Shown: positions 14,605 to 21,734 of the stretch, in pieces
Numbering within the stretch: the first letter of the stretch is position 1
Layout: the number at the start of each line of letters is the position of its first letter
Assembly: GCA_003477045.1 (NCBI GenBank)
Contig: DMTS01000185.1
Location: 1-21,734, forward strand
Length of the DNA stretch: 21,734 bases
From: Candidatus Delongbacteria bacterium
GTDB lineage: Bacteria; UBA4055
Direction of reading: 5' to 3'
Translations under genes and position numbers: made by a program
Notes under the pieces: generated by a model
The model's input: only the letters and a program-made list of their open reading frames with translations
Told to the model about the DNA's origin: nothing
Databases searched by the model: none

Positions 14605-14645
14605 AGACGGACTGTCAGAATATACGGCAGTCCGTTTTTATTTTA
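14605..14645 (+). terminator. Intrinsic terminator after groESL
   Basis: The arms ACGGACTGTC (14607-14616) and GGCAGTCCGT (14626-14635), with one G-U pair and a 9-nt loop, are followed by a T-rich run. It lies about 33 nt after the groEL stop and separates groESL from rarA. Confidence 0.9.
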
Positions 14646-14703
14646 TTGAATATGAGAATAAAATTTCGTATTTTCCATATTAGTAGAAAACTACAGGTAC
14701 AGA

Positions 14704-16038
14704 ATGGAATTATTCAACTTCGGCGAAGACAGTCTGGAAGATGTTCCGGAAGAATTCATACCCCTTGCGGAGAGAGTAAGGGCTCAGAAAATATCCGATG
14801 TGGTCGGTCAGGAGCACATTACAGGCGAAGGCGAAGTTATTGACCGGATGATAAAGAACAAGTCCGTATTCTCGATGATCCTGTGGGGACCGCCGGGAAG
14901 CGGTAAAACCACTCTCGCGAAATTGATCGCAAAAGAATGCGGATCTAAATTCTATAAACTTAGTGCGGTGAGTTCAGGAGTAAAAGATCTGCGCGAAGTA
15001 ATCTATAACGCGGGAATAGCAGCAAGGCGCGGAGACGCGGCAGTGCTGTTCATCGACGAGATCCACCGCTACAACAAAGGCCAGCAGGACGCGCTTTTAA
15101 ATTCAGTGGAAAAAGGCATAATCAGGCTTATCGGAGCTACGACAGAGAATCCTTCCTTCGAGGTTAATTCGGCTCTGCTTTCCAGAAGCAAAGTTCTCAA
15201 GCTGAAACCTTTAAGCGAGGTTGCACTGGAAAATATTCTTCTCAGAGCTCTTGACGAAGACGCTATAATCAAAGCTCAGAATGTATCTATAGATGAAGAT
15301 GCTAAAAAAATACTTCTCGAAGCTTCGGGCGGTGATGCAAGGAAAATGCTCAATACTCTTGAACTTGCAGTCGAATTTTCACAGGATCAGGAAAATGTCT
15401 CAATTTCGCAGGCAGAGCTAAAAAAAGCGCTGACCGACAACAGAAAAAAATATGATAAATCAGGCGATTACCATTACGACATAATATCGGCATTCATTAA
15501 GAGCCTGAGAGGTTCAGATCCCGATGCGGCGATTTACTATCTCGCCAGAATGCTCGACGCGGGAGAAAACCCAGAATTTATCGCCCGCAGGCTTATCATT
15601 TTCTCTTCGGAAGATGTAAGCAATGCTTCTCCCAACGGGCTGGTAATGGCGCAGGCGTGTTTCAATGCAGTTTCAGTTATAGGTATGCCTGAAGCCCGTA
15701 TCATCCTGGCGCAGTGCGCGACTTATCTTGCATCCCAGCCGAAATCTAATGCCTCATATATGGCGTTGAACAAAGCTATGGAAGTCGTCGAAAAAGAAGG
15801 CGACAACGCTGAAGTTCCTCTTCACCTGAGGAACGCGCCGACAAAAATGATGAAGGAGCTCGGATTCGGAAAGGAATACAAATATCCCCACGATTTCGAC
15901 GGTCATTTCGTCTTGGAGGATTACATGCCCGAAAAAATAAAAAATGAACAATTTTATTTTCCTACAGAAGAAGGTATGGAAAAACAGATAAAGGAAAGAC
16001 TGTCTGCAAAATGGAAGAATAAAAAGAAGTATTTATAA
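14704..16038 (+). CDS. rarA: Replication-associated recombination AAA+ ATPase RarA (MgsA)
   Basis: A 444-residue protein, the same length as E. coli RarA (447). AAA+ motifs: Walker A GPPGSGKTT (62-70), Walker B FIDEIH (116-121), the RarA-specific HRYNKGQQDALL, sensor 1 GATTENPSFE (144-153), an arginine finger in LLSRSKV (Arg161) and sensor 2 GGDARK (209-214). The C-terminal tetramerisation (MgsA_C) region is complete to DFDGHFVLEDYMP. RarA family proteins act at stalled or gapped replication forks and at DNA ends, and are related to clamp loaders. The ATG at 14704 has only a weak AGG site (about 14695-14697); the N-terminal residues FNFGEDSLEDVPEEFIPLAER are plausible for the family. elbB follows after 12 nt, so it heads the next transcription unit. 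Confidence 0.96.
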   Translation: MELFNFGEDSLEDVPEEFIPLAERVRAQKISDVVGQEHITGEGEVIDRMIKNKSVFSMILWGPPGSGKTTLAKLIAKECGSKFYKLSAVSSGVKDLREVIYNAGIAARRGDAAVLFIDEIHRYNKGQQDALLNSVEKGIIRLIGATTENPSFEVNSALLSRSKVLKLKPLSEVALENILLRALDEDAIIKAQNVSIDEDAKKILLEASGGDARKMLNTLELAVEFSQDQENVSISQAELKKALTDNRKKYDKSGDYHYDIISAFIKSLRGSDPDAAIYYLARMLDAGENPEFIARRLIIFSSEDVSNASPNGLVMAQACFNAVSVIGMPEARIILAQCATYLASQPKSNASYMALNKAMEVVEKEGDNAEVPLHLRNAPTKMMKELGFGKEYKYPHDFDGHFVLEDYMPEKIKNEQFYFPTEEGMEKQIKERLSAKWKNKKKYL

Positions 16039-16050
16039 AGGAGGCTTAAA

Positions 16051-16713
16051 ATGAAGAGCGTTGCGGTTTTACTGGCCGGCTGCGGCCACGCTGACGGATC
16101 GGAGATACAGGAATCTGTATCAGCGCTTTTGGCATTGAGCAGGTATGGAGTTGACTATGAGTGCTTCTCGGTCGATGCGGATCAGTATGATGTTATTGAC
16201 CATCTTAAGCGTGTAAAATCAAAGGAAAAAAGAAATCTTATGGTCGAAGCCGCAAGAATTGCCAGGGGAAAGATAAAAGATATTTCTGAGCTTGATCCGA
16301 ACAATTATGAAGCTCTTGTGATCCCCGGCGGATTCGGAGTCGCGAAAAACCTGTTCACTTACGGCCTTGAAGGCAGAAAAGGGATCGTGATCGAACCGGT
16401 AAGAGATGTAATTCTGGATTTTTACAGAATGAATAAGTATATTGGAGCGATCTGCATTTCCCCTATGATGGTCGCGATGGCTTTGGAGAAAGAGGCTACC
16501 GGTCTCTTGATTACTCCGGGGTATGCAGAGAACGCTGCGAACGATCTGAAAGAAATGGGTATAACACCCGTACTTTTACCTTCCGGTGAAATATGTATTG
16601 ATAAAATGAACAAGGTGGTGAGCACACCGGCCTACATGAACAGCAATGCGACGCTGTACGAGGTGTATCAGGGAATAGATAAGCTGGTAAAATATTTAGC
16701 TGACAACATTTGA
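16051..16713 (+). CDS. elbB: ElbB/ES1-type DJ-1/PfpI-superfamily protein (glyoxalase III-like)
   Basis: A 220-residue cytoplasmic protein of the class I glutamine amidotransferase-like fold. Hallmarks are GCGHADGSE (10-18), VIPGGFGVAKNL (90-101) and the nucleophile elbow GAICISP with Cys135, which corresponds to the reactive Cys of E. coli ElbB and of eukaryotic ES1/GATD3. E. coli ElbB is reported to have weak glyoxalase activity and was linked to isoprenoid metabolism, but the physiological role is unsettled. A very good AAAGGAGG lies 7 nt upstream of the ATG. It sits 12 nt after rarA and 18 nt before the PTS IIB gene, so it is probably part of one operon; nothing else in the window belongs to isoprenoid synthesis. 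Confidence 0.93.
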   Translation: MKSVAVLLAGCGHADGSEIQESVSALLALSRYGVDYECFSVDADQYDVIDHLKRVKSKEKRNLMVEAARIARGKIKDISELDPNNYEALVIPGGFGVAKNLFTYGLEGRKGIVIEPVRDVILDFYRMNKYIGAICISPMMVAMALEKEATGLLITPGYAENAANDLKEMGITPVLLPSGEICIDKMNKVVSTPAYMNSNATLYEVYQGIDKLVKYLADNI

Positions 16714-16731
16714 TTATGAAGAGAAGAAGAA

Positions 16732-17211
16732 ATGAACCTTATTAGAGTTGACGACAGGCTGATCCACGGGCAGGTGGCTGTCGGATGGTGCGGACACATC
16801 GATCCCGTCTATATGATAATAGCTGACGATGAGATAGCGGCCGATAAGAACGACTCTGAACTTTACCTTACGGGAGTTCCTTTCGAATGCGAGGGAAAAG
16901 CCCTGCCGATCAAAGAGGCCGCGGCGTTTGTAAATTCAGTCGGGAATAAACCTTTTATACTTGTAGTAAAAACTTTAAAAAATGCGCTTGAACTTTACAA
17001 TGAAGGATGCAGATACGAACATCTTAATCTCGGCGGAATTCATTATACGGACGGGAGAACGGAGATCGCAAGTTATCTTTACCTGAACGGAGATGATATT
17101 GAAATAATCAAAAAGCTAAGCGCGCTGCGCATTGATGTTTATGCACAGGATCTGCCTGCAAACACAGTCTTCGGCACAGAATTTATACTTAACAAATGGA
17201 ATGATCAATGA
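16732..17211 (+). CDS. PTS mannose/fructose/sorbose-family IIB component
   Basis: A 159-residue cytoplasmic protein, the usual IIB length. The phosphorylation site motif VDDRLIHGQVAVGW carries the phospho-accepting His12, and the following strand-helix pattern (PVYMIIADDEIAAD, KPFILVVKTL, LNLGGIHY) is that of the mannose-class IIB fold. IIB normally takes phosphate from IIA and passes it to a sugar transported by the membrane subunits IIC and IID. None of IIA, IIC, IID, HPr or enzyme I is in this window, so the protein is an orphan here. It starts 18 nt after elbB with a weak purine-rich GAAGAGAAGAAG site, and its stop overlaps the RNase gene start (ATGA), so it is coupled to rng. It may serve a transporter encoded elsewhere, or have a regulatory role. 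Confidence 0.92.
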   Translation: MNLIRVDDRLIHGQVAVGWCGHIDPVYMIIADDEIAADKNDSELYLTGVPFECEGKALPIKEAAAFVNSVGNKPFILVVKTLKNALELYNEGCRYEHLNLGGIHYTDGRTEIASYLYLNGDDIEIIKKLSALRIDVYAQDLPANTVFGTEFILNKWNDQ

Positions 17212-18761
17212 AAGAGAATTTGAAAGAGATATTCATAAATGTTTCTACGAACGAAACGAGGGTAGCGATAGTAGAGGACGGCAGGCTGGTAGAAATGTTC
17301 ATCGAAAGACCGGATAACGAAAGGAAGATCGGAAATATTTATGCGGGATTTATAGATAATGTGGTGCCGGGCATGAACTCGGTGTTCGTAAATATCGGCG
17401 AGGAGCAGAACGGTTTTTCTCACCTTGAGGATTTCAGGAAGGATCTTCTGCCCAAAAGAGCACTTGAGGGCAAATATATTTTCAAGTCAATTGACGAGGA
17501 CATTCTTCCGGTCGAACCCGAGAAAAGGGACTGGAAAAAGCTGGAAAAAGCTCAGAAGGCGATGGTGCAGGCTATAAAAGAACCTATCGGAACAAAAGGT
17601 CCGAGGGTAACTTCAAATATAGCCATTCCGGGAAGATATATAGTTCTAATACCTAACGACATCGGGGTAAAGATATCCAAAAAGATAACGAATCATGCGG
17701 AGAGAAGAAGACTGAACAAAATGGTTAAAAATCTGATCCCGGACGATTTCGGAGTGATCGTAAGGACGGCGGCGGAGAATAAAGAGGCATCTTCCTTTAC
17801 CAACGATATAATTTCGACTTACAATATCTGGAAAAAAATAGTAAAAGATTATAAAAAAACGGATAAGCCGAAACTGCTGTACAAAGATTATGATCTGGCG
17901 GCAAGCATCGTCCGCGATATTTTCAATGATGAAGTCTCTAGGATGGTAGTTGATTCCAAAGAGCTTTTCGAGGAGATCAGGGAGTATGTCAGGAATAACG
18001 CGCCGGAGCTTGAGGGCAACATTATGCTTCATGATGAGGGAGAACCTATCTTCGACAAATATTATCACATCAACAAAGACTATTATATCAGTCTTTCGAG
18101 GGAGGTTTATCTTAAAACCGGCGGTTCTATCGTGATAGACCACACTGAAGCGCTTGTAGCTATTGACGTGAACAGCAAAAGATTTATCAGAAATAAATCG
18201 CAGGAAGATAATATAGTCAGTCTTAATTTGACTGCGGCAAAGGAGATCGCCCGACAGCTCAGGCTCAGAGATCTCGGCGGTCTGATAGTGATAGATTTCG
18301 TTGATATGGCCGATCCGGAGAACAGAACAAAAGTACTTAACGAATTTTCAGCGCATTTAAAGGCGGATAAAGCTAAGATAAGCTTGGAAGAAATAAGCAA
18401 ATTCGGACTGGTGGAAATGACAAGGCAGAGGCTTAAGCCTTCGATAACTCAAACTATTTATGAACAATGCCCGACATGCAGCGGTAAAGGTATAGTGAAA
18501 TCCAAAGAATCAATCGCCGTACAGCTTGACAGATGGCTGAAAAATTATAAATTCAATACAAAAAATTCTCTCGTTGACATTTCAATGAACGAAGAACTGT
18601 ATAATTACCTCACAGTCACAGAAAATAAAATGCTGCTTGAAATGCTGATCAAGAACTGGATAAAGATCAACTTTAAAGTAAACAATATGCTGACCCTTTA
18701 TGATTTCAGGTGTTTTTTGCCCGGTACTGAATCTGATGTGACAAAAGAATATATGAATTGA
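17208..18761 (+). CDS. rng: Ribonuclease G/E family endoribonuclease
   Basis: A 517-residue protein resembling E. coli RNase G (489) and the catalytic half of RNase E. An N-terminal S1 domain (about 38-150; NIYAGFIDNVVPGMNSVFVNIG and GPRVTSNIAIPGRYIVLIP) is followed by the RNase H-like and DNase I-like parts. The magnesium-binding Asp residues are Asp320 in VAIDVNS and Asp363 in GLIVIDFVDM. The zinc-link CPTC (Cys421, Cys424) that joins subunits is present. No long C-terminal degradosome scaffold follows, so RNase G is the better name than RNase E. The enzyme processes rRNA and mRNA 5' ends. ATG overlaps the stop of the PTS IIB gene by 4 nt. The stretch at about 93-120, between S1 strands, is rich in charge and looks like a lineage-specific insertion. 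Confidence 0.96.
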   Translation: MKENLKEIFINVSTNETRVAIVEDGRLVEMFIERPDNERKIGNIYAGFIDNVVPGMNSVFVNIGEEQNGFSHLEDFRKDLLPKRALEGKYIFKSIDEDILPVEPEKRDWKKLEKAQKAMVQAIKEPIGTKGPRVTSNIAIPGRYIVLIPNDIGVKISKKITNHAERRRLNKMVKNLIPDDFGVIVRTAAENKEASSFTNDIISTYNIWKKIVKDYKKTDKPKLLYKDYDLAASIVRDIFNDEVSRMVVDSKELFEEIREYVRNNAPELEGNIMLHDEGEPIFDKYYHINKDYYISLSREVYLKTGGSIVIDHTEALVAIDVNSKRFIRNKSQEDNIVSLNLTAAKEIARQLRLRDLGGLIVIDFVDMADPENRTKVLNEFSAHLKADKAKISLEEISKFGLVEMTRQRLKPSITQTIYEQCPTCSGKGIVKSKESIAVQLDRWLKNYKFNTKNSLVDISMNEELYNYLTVTENKMLLEMLIKNWIKINFKVNNMLTLYDFRCFLPGTESDVTKEYMN

Positions 18762-18818
18762 TTTAATTAGCAAAAATGTTGTTGATTATTGATTAAATTT
18801 GGTTAAATTTCAAAAATT

Positions 18819-19589
18819 ATGATGAGTGATAAAAAACGAATAGCGATAATAACCGGTGCTTCTTCCGGATTCGGAAGACTGTTTGCCGTTGAACTCGAAA
18901 AAAATCTTGATCTCGAAGAGATATGGCTTATTGCCAGACGCTCAGAAAAGCTTGAAGAAACCGCATCAATGCTGGAAAGGGTAAAAGGAACAATTATAAT
19001 CGCTGATCTTTCAACTCCGGAAGGCATAGATATTATAACGAAGAAGGTTGAATTTGAAAAACCTTCCGTAAGGGTTCTTATCAATAACGCGGGTTTTGGA
19101 AGGTCTGAGGAGTTTATTAAGGGGGATGAGAAATACTATTCCGAAATGATAGATGTTAACATTAAAGCTCCCGTGCTTCTCACAAAAAGACTTTTGAAAT
19201 ACATGAGCGAAGGATCGAAGATATTGAATGTAGCTTCATCCGCAGCTTTTGCCCCTCTTCCATATTTTGCGGTTTATGCAGCATCGAAGGCTTTTTTACT
19301 AAGCTTCTCTTACGCCCTTGATCAGGAATTTAAGGATAAAGATATTTCTGTCACCTGCGTCTGTCCCGGTCCTGCACGGACAGAATTTTTCAAAACTAAA
19401 CAAAAGAGCGTAGGCGGCTTGAAGATAGAAGATCCTCAAAAGATAGTTGAAAAAGCACTCAAAGACATGAAGAATAAAAAAAATATTTCCATATACGGCT
19501 ATCAGGCAAATCTGTTAAGGATGATCTCAAAATTTTTACCGAGAAAATGCCTTGCATGGACCGCAGGCAAGATAAAAATGCCGAAATAA
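18819..19589 (+). CDS. Short-chain dehydrogenase/reductase (SDR), classical type
   Basis: A 256-residue cytoplasmic NAD(P)-dependent oxidoreductase. The cofactor loop TGASSGFG (12-19), NNAG (89-92), the catalytic Ser140 in NVASSAAF, and Tyr153 and Lys157 in YAASK are all present, followed by the CPGPARTEFF segment typical of classical SDRs. The basic IARRSEKLEE after strand 2 suggests NADP(H) rather than NAD(H). The substrate cannot be told from sequence. Start at 18819 or the adjacent ATG at 18822 (MSDKKR); neither has a Shine-Dalgarno, since the preceding 40 bases are almost pure A/T. It lies 57 nt after rng and could be read from that operon or from a weak promoter in the gap. Confidence 0.93.
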   Translation: MMSDKKRIAIITGASSGFGRLFAVELEKNLDLEEIWLIARRSEKLEETASMLERVKGTIIIADLSTPEGIDIITKKVEFEKPSVRVLINNAGFGRSEEFIKGDEKYYSEMIDVNIKAPVLLTKRLLKYMSEGSKILNVASSAAFAPLPYFAVYAASKAFLLSFSYALDQEFKDKDISVTCVCPGPARTEFFKTKQKSVGGLKIEDPQKIVEKALKDMKNKKNISIYGYQANLLRMISKFLPRKCLAWTAGKIKMPK

Positions 19590-19661
19590 TTTTGATTTAT
19601 AAAACCCGAGCACAAGCCTGTTCAAAGCTGATTTAATCTTAAAAAATAATTAAAATTTTAC

Positions 19662-19690
19662 TTGACAACATATTCAAATTGTAGTAAAAT
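19662..19690 (+). promoter_or_regulatory. Strong sigma-70 promoter of the methionine-rich OMP gene
   Basis: A perfect TTGACA (19662-19667), 17-nt spacer and TAAAAT (19685-19690). The predicted transcription start near 19697 leaves a long leader of about 115 nt before the ATG at 19814. Confidence 0.8.
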
Positions 19691-19705
19691 ACCTATGAAA
19701 AGGGG

Positions 19706-19727
19706 AATTGTGAATTAATTGTGAATT
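19706..19727. repeat. Tandem 11-bp repeat in the OMP gene leader
   Basis: AATTGTGAATT occurs twice head to tail (19706-19716 and 19717-19727), exact, and each unit is itself a short inverted repeat (AATT-GTG-AATT). It lies just after the predicted transcription start, in phase with one DNA turn, which is where a repressor or an RNA-binding protein could act. Confidence 0.6.
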
Positions 19728-19813
19728 TAACACAAAAAAGATTTGAAACAGAATTACGAACGCCTTGATATAGCAAAAAAACGAAACGAAGTTTAATTAA
19801 AGAAGGAGAGAAA

Positions 19814-20788
19814 ATGAAAAAAATAATGACTATCGCGATGATGGTAGTGGCAATGGCTGCATTTTCACAGATGCAGATCGGCAAAAACAAACTGATGGCC
19901 GGAGCAGGTTTGGGTTACGACATGACAACGGTTACAGACATGGCTGGAGATGATGTATCCGCATCTGCTATGACTCTGTATGTTCCCGAAGTAAACTATC
20001 AGTTCGAAGCAAAACCGAACGACATGTTCAAACTGTACCTGTATGCAGGACTCGGTTACCAAATTGAAAGCTTCACAGTTGACGGAGAATCTGCTGATGA
20101 ATCTGCTAAAACAATGGATCTATACTTGAATCCGATGGTAAAAGGTTACTTTGCAAATAATCTTTTTGCAAAAATAGCTTTACCTTATAACTATATGAGC
20201 TACACAGCTCCTATCGCTGATGCTGAAGCTGTTGCGCTTACTGGCATGAACATGATACTCAGCGGCGGATTTGACAACAGAGAAATTGAAATTCACGCAT
20301 TAACTCCATGGAACAATTTTGAAAAAGGTATGGCTTTCTACGGTATCTACGACATGGGAATCATGGCTTCTTACGACGGTACAGCAGCTGAAGAACTTGC
20401 TTCATATTTCGGCGTTGCAGGTTATTATGCGCACATGATGGAAAACATGATGGTTAAACCTTACCTTATGTACAAAATGGGAATGAACGACTTAGTTGAC
20501 GAAAGTTCATACCTTGATCTTGGACTAATATTTGCGAAAGACTTCAACGAAAAAATGAACATGGAAGCCGGTTTAAACTTTAACATGCACATGTTACCTG
20601 AAGCAGATGCATTAGACAATGACGCTTACAACACATTAGATGTTGATGCTAAAGTTAACTATTATGTTATGCCCGAGCTTGATGTTTTCGGCGGTTTTGG
20701 AGTGAACATGGATCTTACAACAGAAGATGCTAACCCGATTTACTCAATCCTGGTTGGCGCAGAATACACTCTGAATTTTGTGAAGTAA
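19814..20788 (+). CDS. Methionine-rich outer-membrane beta-barrel-like protein
   Basis: A 324-residue protein with a signal peptide (MKK, hydrophobic to about residue 17, likely cleavage around AFSQ, 16-19). The mature part alternates polar and hydrophobic residues in strand-like segments with many Gly/Tyr/Phe (for example KLYLYAGLGYQI, YSILVGAEYTLNFV), consistent with an outer-membrane beta-barrel of perhaps 10-14 strands. It ends LNFVK, close to the aromatic-plus-end signature of barrels. About 30 of 324 residues are methionine, including clusters such as HMMENMM and EKMNMEAGLNFNMHM, and there are no cysteines. It is not recognisable as a specific porin family. Strong expression is suggested by the near-consensus promoter and an AAGGAG site before the ATG. 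A terminator follows. Confidence 0.75.
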   Translation: MKKIMTIAMMVVAMAAFSQMQIGKNKLMAGAGLGYDMTTVTDMAGDDVSASAMTLYVPEVNYQFEAKPNDMFKLYLYAGLGYQIESFTVDGESADESAKTMDLYLNPMVKGYFANNLFAKIALPYNYMSYTAPIADAEAVALTGMNMILSGGFDNREIEIHALTPWNNFEKGMAFYGIYDMGIMASYDGTAAEELASYFGVAGYYAHMMENMMVKPYLMYKMGMNDLVDESSYLDLGLIFAKDFNEKMNMEAGLNFNMHMLPEADALDNDAYNTLDVDAKVNYYVMPELDVFGGFGVNMDLTTEDANPIYSILVGAEYTLNFVK

Positions 20789-20836
20789 CAAAAAGCAACA
20801 AACGAATCAAATAGAAAAAGCCTACAACTTAGTTAA

Positions 20837-20862
20837 AACCCCGAGCCTTCGGGGTTTTTTTA
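20837..20862 (+). terminator. Intrinsic terminator after the methionine-rich OMP gene
   Basis: The stem AACCCCGA (20837-20844) / TCGGGGTT (20849-20856), with loop GCCT, is followed by a run of seven or more T. It lies about 50 nt after the gene stop. Confidence 0.92.
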
Positions 20863-20901
20863 TTTTAATTGTATAACATTATAGAATATCAAGACTTTAA
20901 A

Positions 20902-20930
20902 TTGACAAATTCGACGGCCTTATGTATATT
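20902..20930 (+). promoter_or_regulatory. Strong sigma-70 promoter of the terminal envelope gene
   Basis: A perfect TTGACA (20902-20907), 17-nt spacer and TATATT (20925-20930), giving a leader of about 30 nt before the ATG at 20968. Confidence 0.75.
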
Positions 20931-20967
20931 GCCTTCAATAATGCTATTTAACAATAGGATGAATTAT

Positions 20968-21734
20968 ATGAAAAAAATCGAAATAAAAATTATGCTGGCA
21001 GTTCTTATTCTGTCAGTTACCTCATTGTATTCTCTGGAGAAAGCCACGATAATATACAAGAGCGGAGATAAGCTGAACTGCATGATAGACAATTATGAGA
21101 TCGGAAAATATGCGGTTGTGGTTGATGACTCAGGCAACAAAAGGATAATCAGCTGGGACAATATCAACGAGATCGTTTTCATCAAAGAAGAAGTTCCAGT
21201 TACGGCAGAAGATGAAAGTTCTCTGCCTGCGATAGAAACCGCACCGGTCGCTCCCCCGGCTACCCCGCCTGCATCGGTACCCGTTCCGGTTGCACCTGCA
21301 AGCGGATCTATGCTTGACCAGTTCAAAAACAATAAGACTGATACTAAATCCGAAGAGCCTGTAAATGAAAATGAAGAAAAATTCAAACAGGAGATAAGGG
21401 AAGAAAACAAGTATCAGCAGAAACCGGAAGTTGACTTGAATAAAAAAACCGGAAAATTAAGCGTTGATTATTATCAGACGCTTGAATCGGACGCAACAAG
21501 AAGGGCATGGATCGAGGACGGCGGGATACTAAAAGGAAAAGGATTTACAGCGAACTATACCTTTGCCAGCATGGAATGGGGTGACACAGATTTTACTATG
21601 AACGGTTTTGGTATGACATATTCAGGAACTATGAAATGGGTAAAACCGCCAAACTACGATGAAGGAAAAAACATCTGGACAGCATTTTCGCTAGGTGCCA
21701 TGGGTTCTTTCAACATCACTTTCGGAAGCATGGA
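20968..21734 (+). CDS. Exported protein with Pro-rich linker, probable envelope/outer-membrane protein (3' end missing)
   Basis: An open frame runs from ATG 20968 to the window end (255 residues seen, no stop). An in-frame ATG at 20959 is too close to the AGGA site (20956-20959), so 20968 is preferred. The N-terminus has a signal peptide (MKK, then a hydrophobic core ending near SLYSLEKA, about 18-24). Residues about 25-75 form a small beta-rich unit (ATIIYKSGDKLNCMIDNYE...RIISWDNINEIVF) like the short domain often found after signal peptides of FCB outer-membrane proteins that responds to 'FKSGDxxxGxI' themes. A Pro/Ala/Val-rich linker (about 90-110) and a charged, Glu/Lys/Asn-rich stretch (115-150) follow. 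From about 175 the sequence has the Gly/aromatic alternation of a beta-barrel (GKGFTANYTFASMEWG, FTMNGFGMTYSGTMKW). The specific family is not recognised. Confidence 0.75.
   Translation, partial: MKKIEIKIMLAVLILSVTSLYSLEKATIIYKSGDKLNCMIDNYEIGKYAVVVDDSGNKRIISWDNINEIVFIKEEVPVTAEDESSLPAIETAPVAPPATPPASVPVPVAPASGSMLDQFKNNKTDTKSEEPVNENEEKFKQEIREENKYQQKPEVDLNKKTGKLSVDYYQTLESDATRRAWIEDGGILKGKGFTANYTFASMEWGDTDFTMNGFGMTYSGTMKWVKPPNYDEGKNIWTAFSLGAMGSFNITFGSM

Noticed and set aside
17646..18143. 165-residue minus-strand frame inside rng
   Set aside because: The longest antisense frame of the window, but it lies wholly over conserved RNase G codons and has no recognisable domain; a shadow frame.
19694..19717. 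Seven-codon leader peptide (MKRGIVN) before the OMP gene
   Set aside because: Its ATG lies at or before the predicted transcription start and has no ribosome binding site.
21093..21410. 105-residue minus-strand frame rich in Gly/Ala/Thr
   Set aside because: It mirrors the Pro/Ala/Val linker of the plus-strand gene at 20968, whose promoter, ribosome binding site and signal peptide make it the real gene.
1..21734. tRNA, rRNA, IS element, phage or defence-system genes
   Set aside because: No cloverleaf, transposase motif, integrase or known defence domain was seen on reading both strands; small or divergent RNAs could still be missed by eye.

Overview
Organism. The window looks like a Gram-negative bacterium of the FCB superphylum, probably one of its less-studied lineages (Delongbacteria-, Cloacimonadota- or Fibrobacterota-like). 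This is inferred from a GWxTD-domain protein (a family typical of FCB bacteria), a secreted GLUG-repeat protein with a C-terminal Ig/FN3-like domain, a lipoprotein with a lipobox, a beta-barrel-like outer membrane protein, a DUF4153 membrane protein and a long 'group X' phosphofructokinase. Base composition is moderately AT-rich. Most genes have clear Shine-Dalgarno sequences, and several promoters are close to the sigma-70 TTGACA/TATAAT consensus. A phylum-level assignment is not possible from this sequence alone. Layout. 2-1378 is the 3' part of a GLUG-repeat surface protein, directly abutted by a 6-phosphofructokinase gene (1379-2737). A bidirectional terminator (about 2741-2773) separates this from a convergent M16 metalloprotease gene (2776-5364, minus), preceded on the same strand by a DUF4153 membrane-protein gene (5478-7349, minus). 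A divergent promoter region (7350-7506) then starts a tight five-gene plus-strand run: pgi, an NlpC/P60 lipoprotein, a GWxTD protein, a YgjP-type metallopeptidase-like protein and a Cys-rich protein (7507-12200). A 406-bp gene-free region rich in inverted and direct repeats (12201-12606) precedes groES-groEL (12607-14573), which ends at a terminator. Next is a four-gene run, rarA-elbB-PTS IIB-rng (14704-18761), then an SDR oxidoreductase (18819-19589). Two outer-envelope genes follow, each with its own near-consensus promoter: a methionine-rich barrel-like protein (19814-20788) and an open-ended gene from 20968 that runs off the window. How the genes fit together. pfk and pgi are two upper-glycolysis enzymes in neighbouring but separate units. 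The pgi operon carries two exported proteins of unknown joint role (cell-wall hydrolase-like lipoprotein and GWxTD protein) that are translationally coupled. groESL is core chaperone machinery with no CIRCE element visible; instead its upstream DNA carries a cluster of TGACA/TGTCA half-sites. The rarA-elbB-IIB-rng run combines DNA-damage tolerance, a DJ-1-like protein, a lone mannose-family PTS IIB subunit and RNase E/G. No CRISPR, tRNA, rRNA, transposase or phage gene was recognised. Most of the window is housekeeping; the least explained parts are the groES upstream region, the NlpC-GWxTD pair, the lone PTS IIB, and the leader of the methionine-rich OMP gene.
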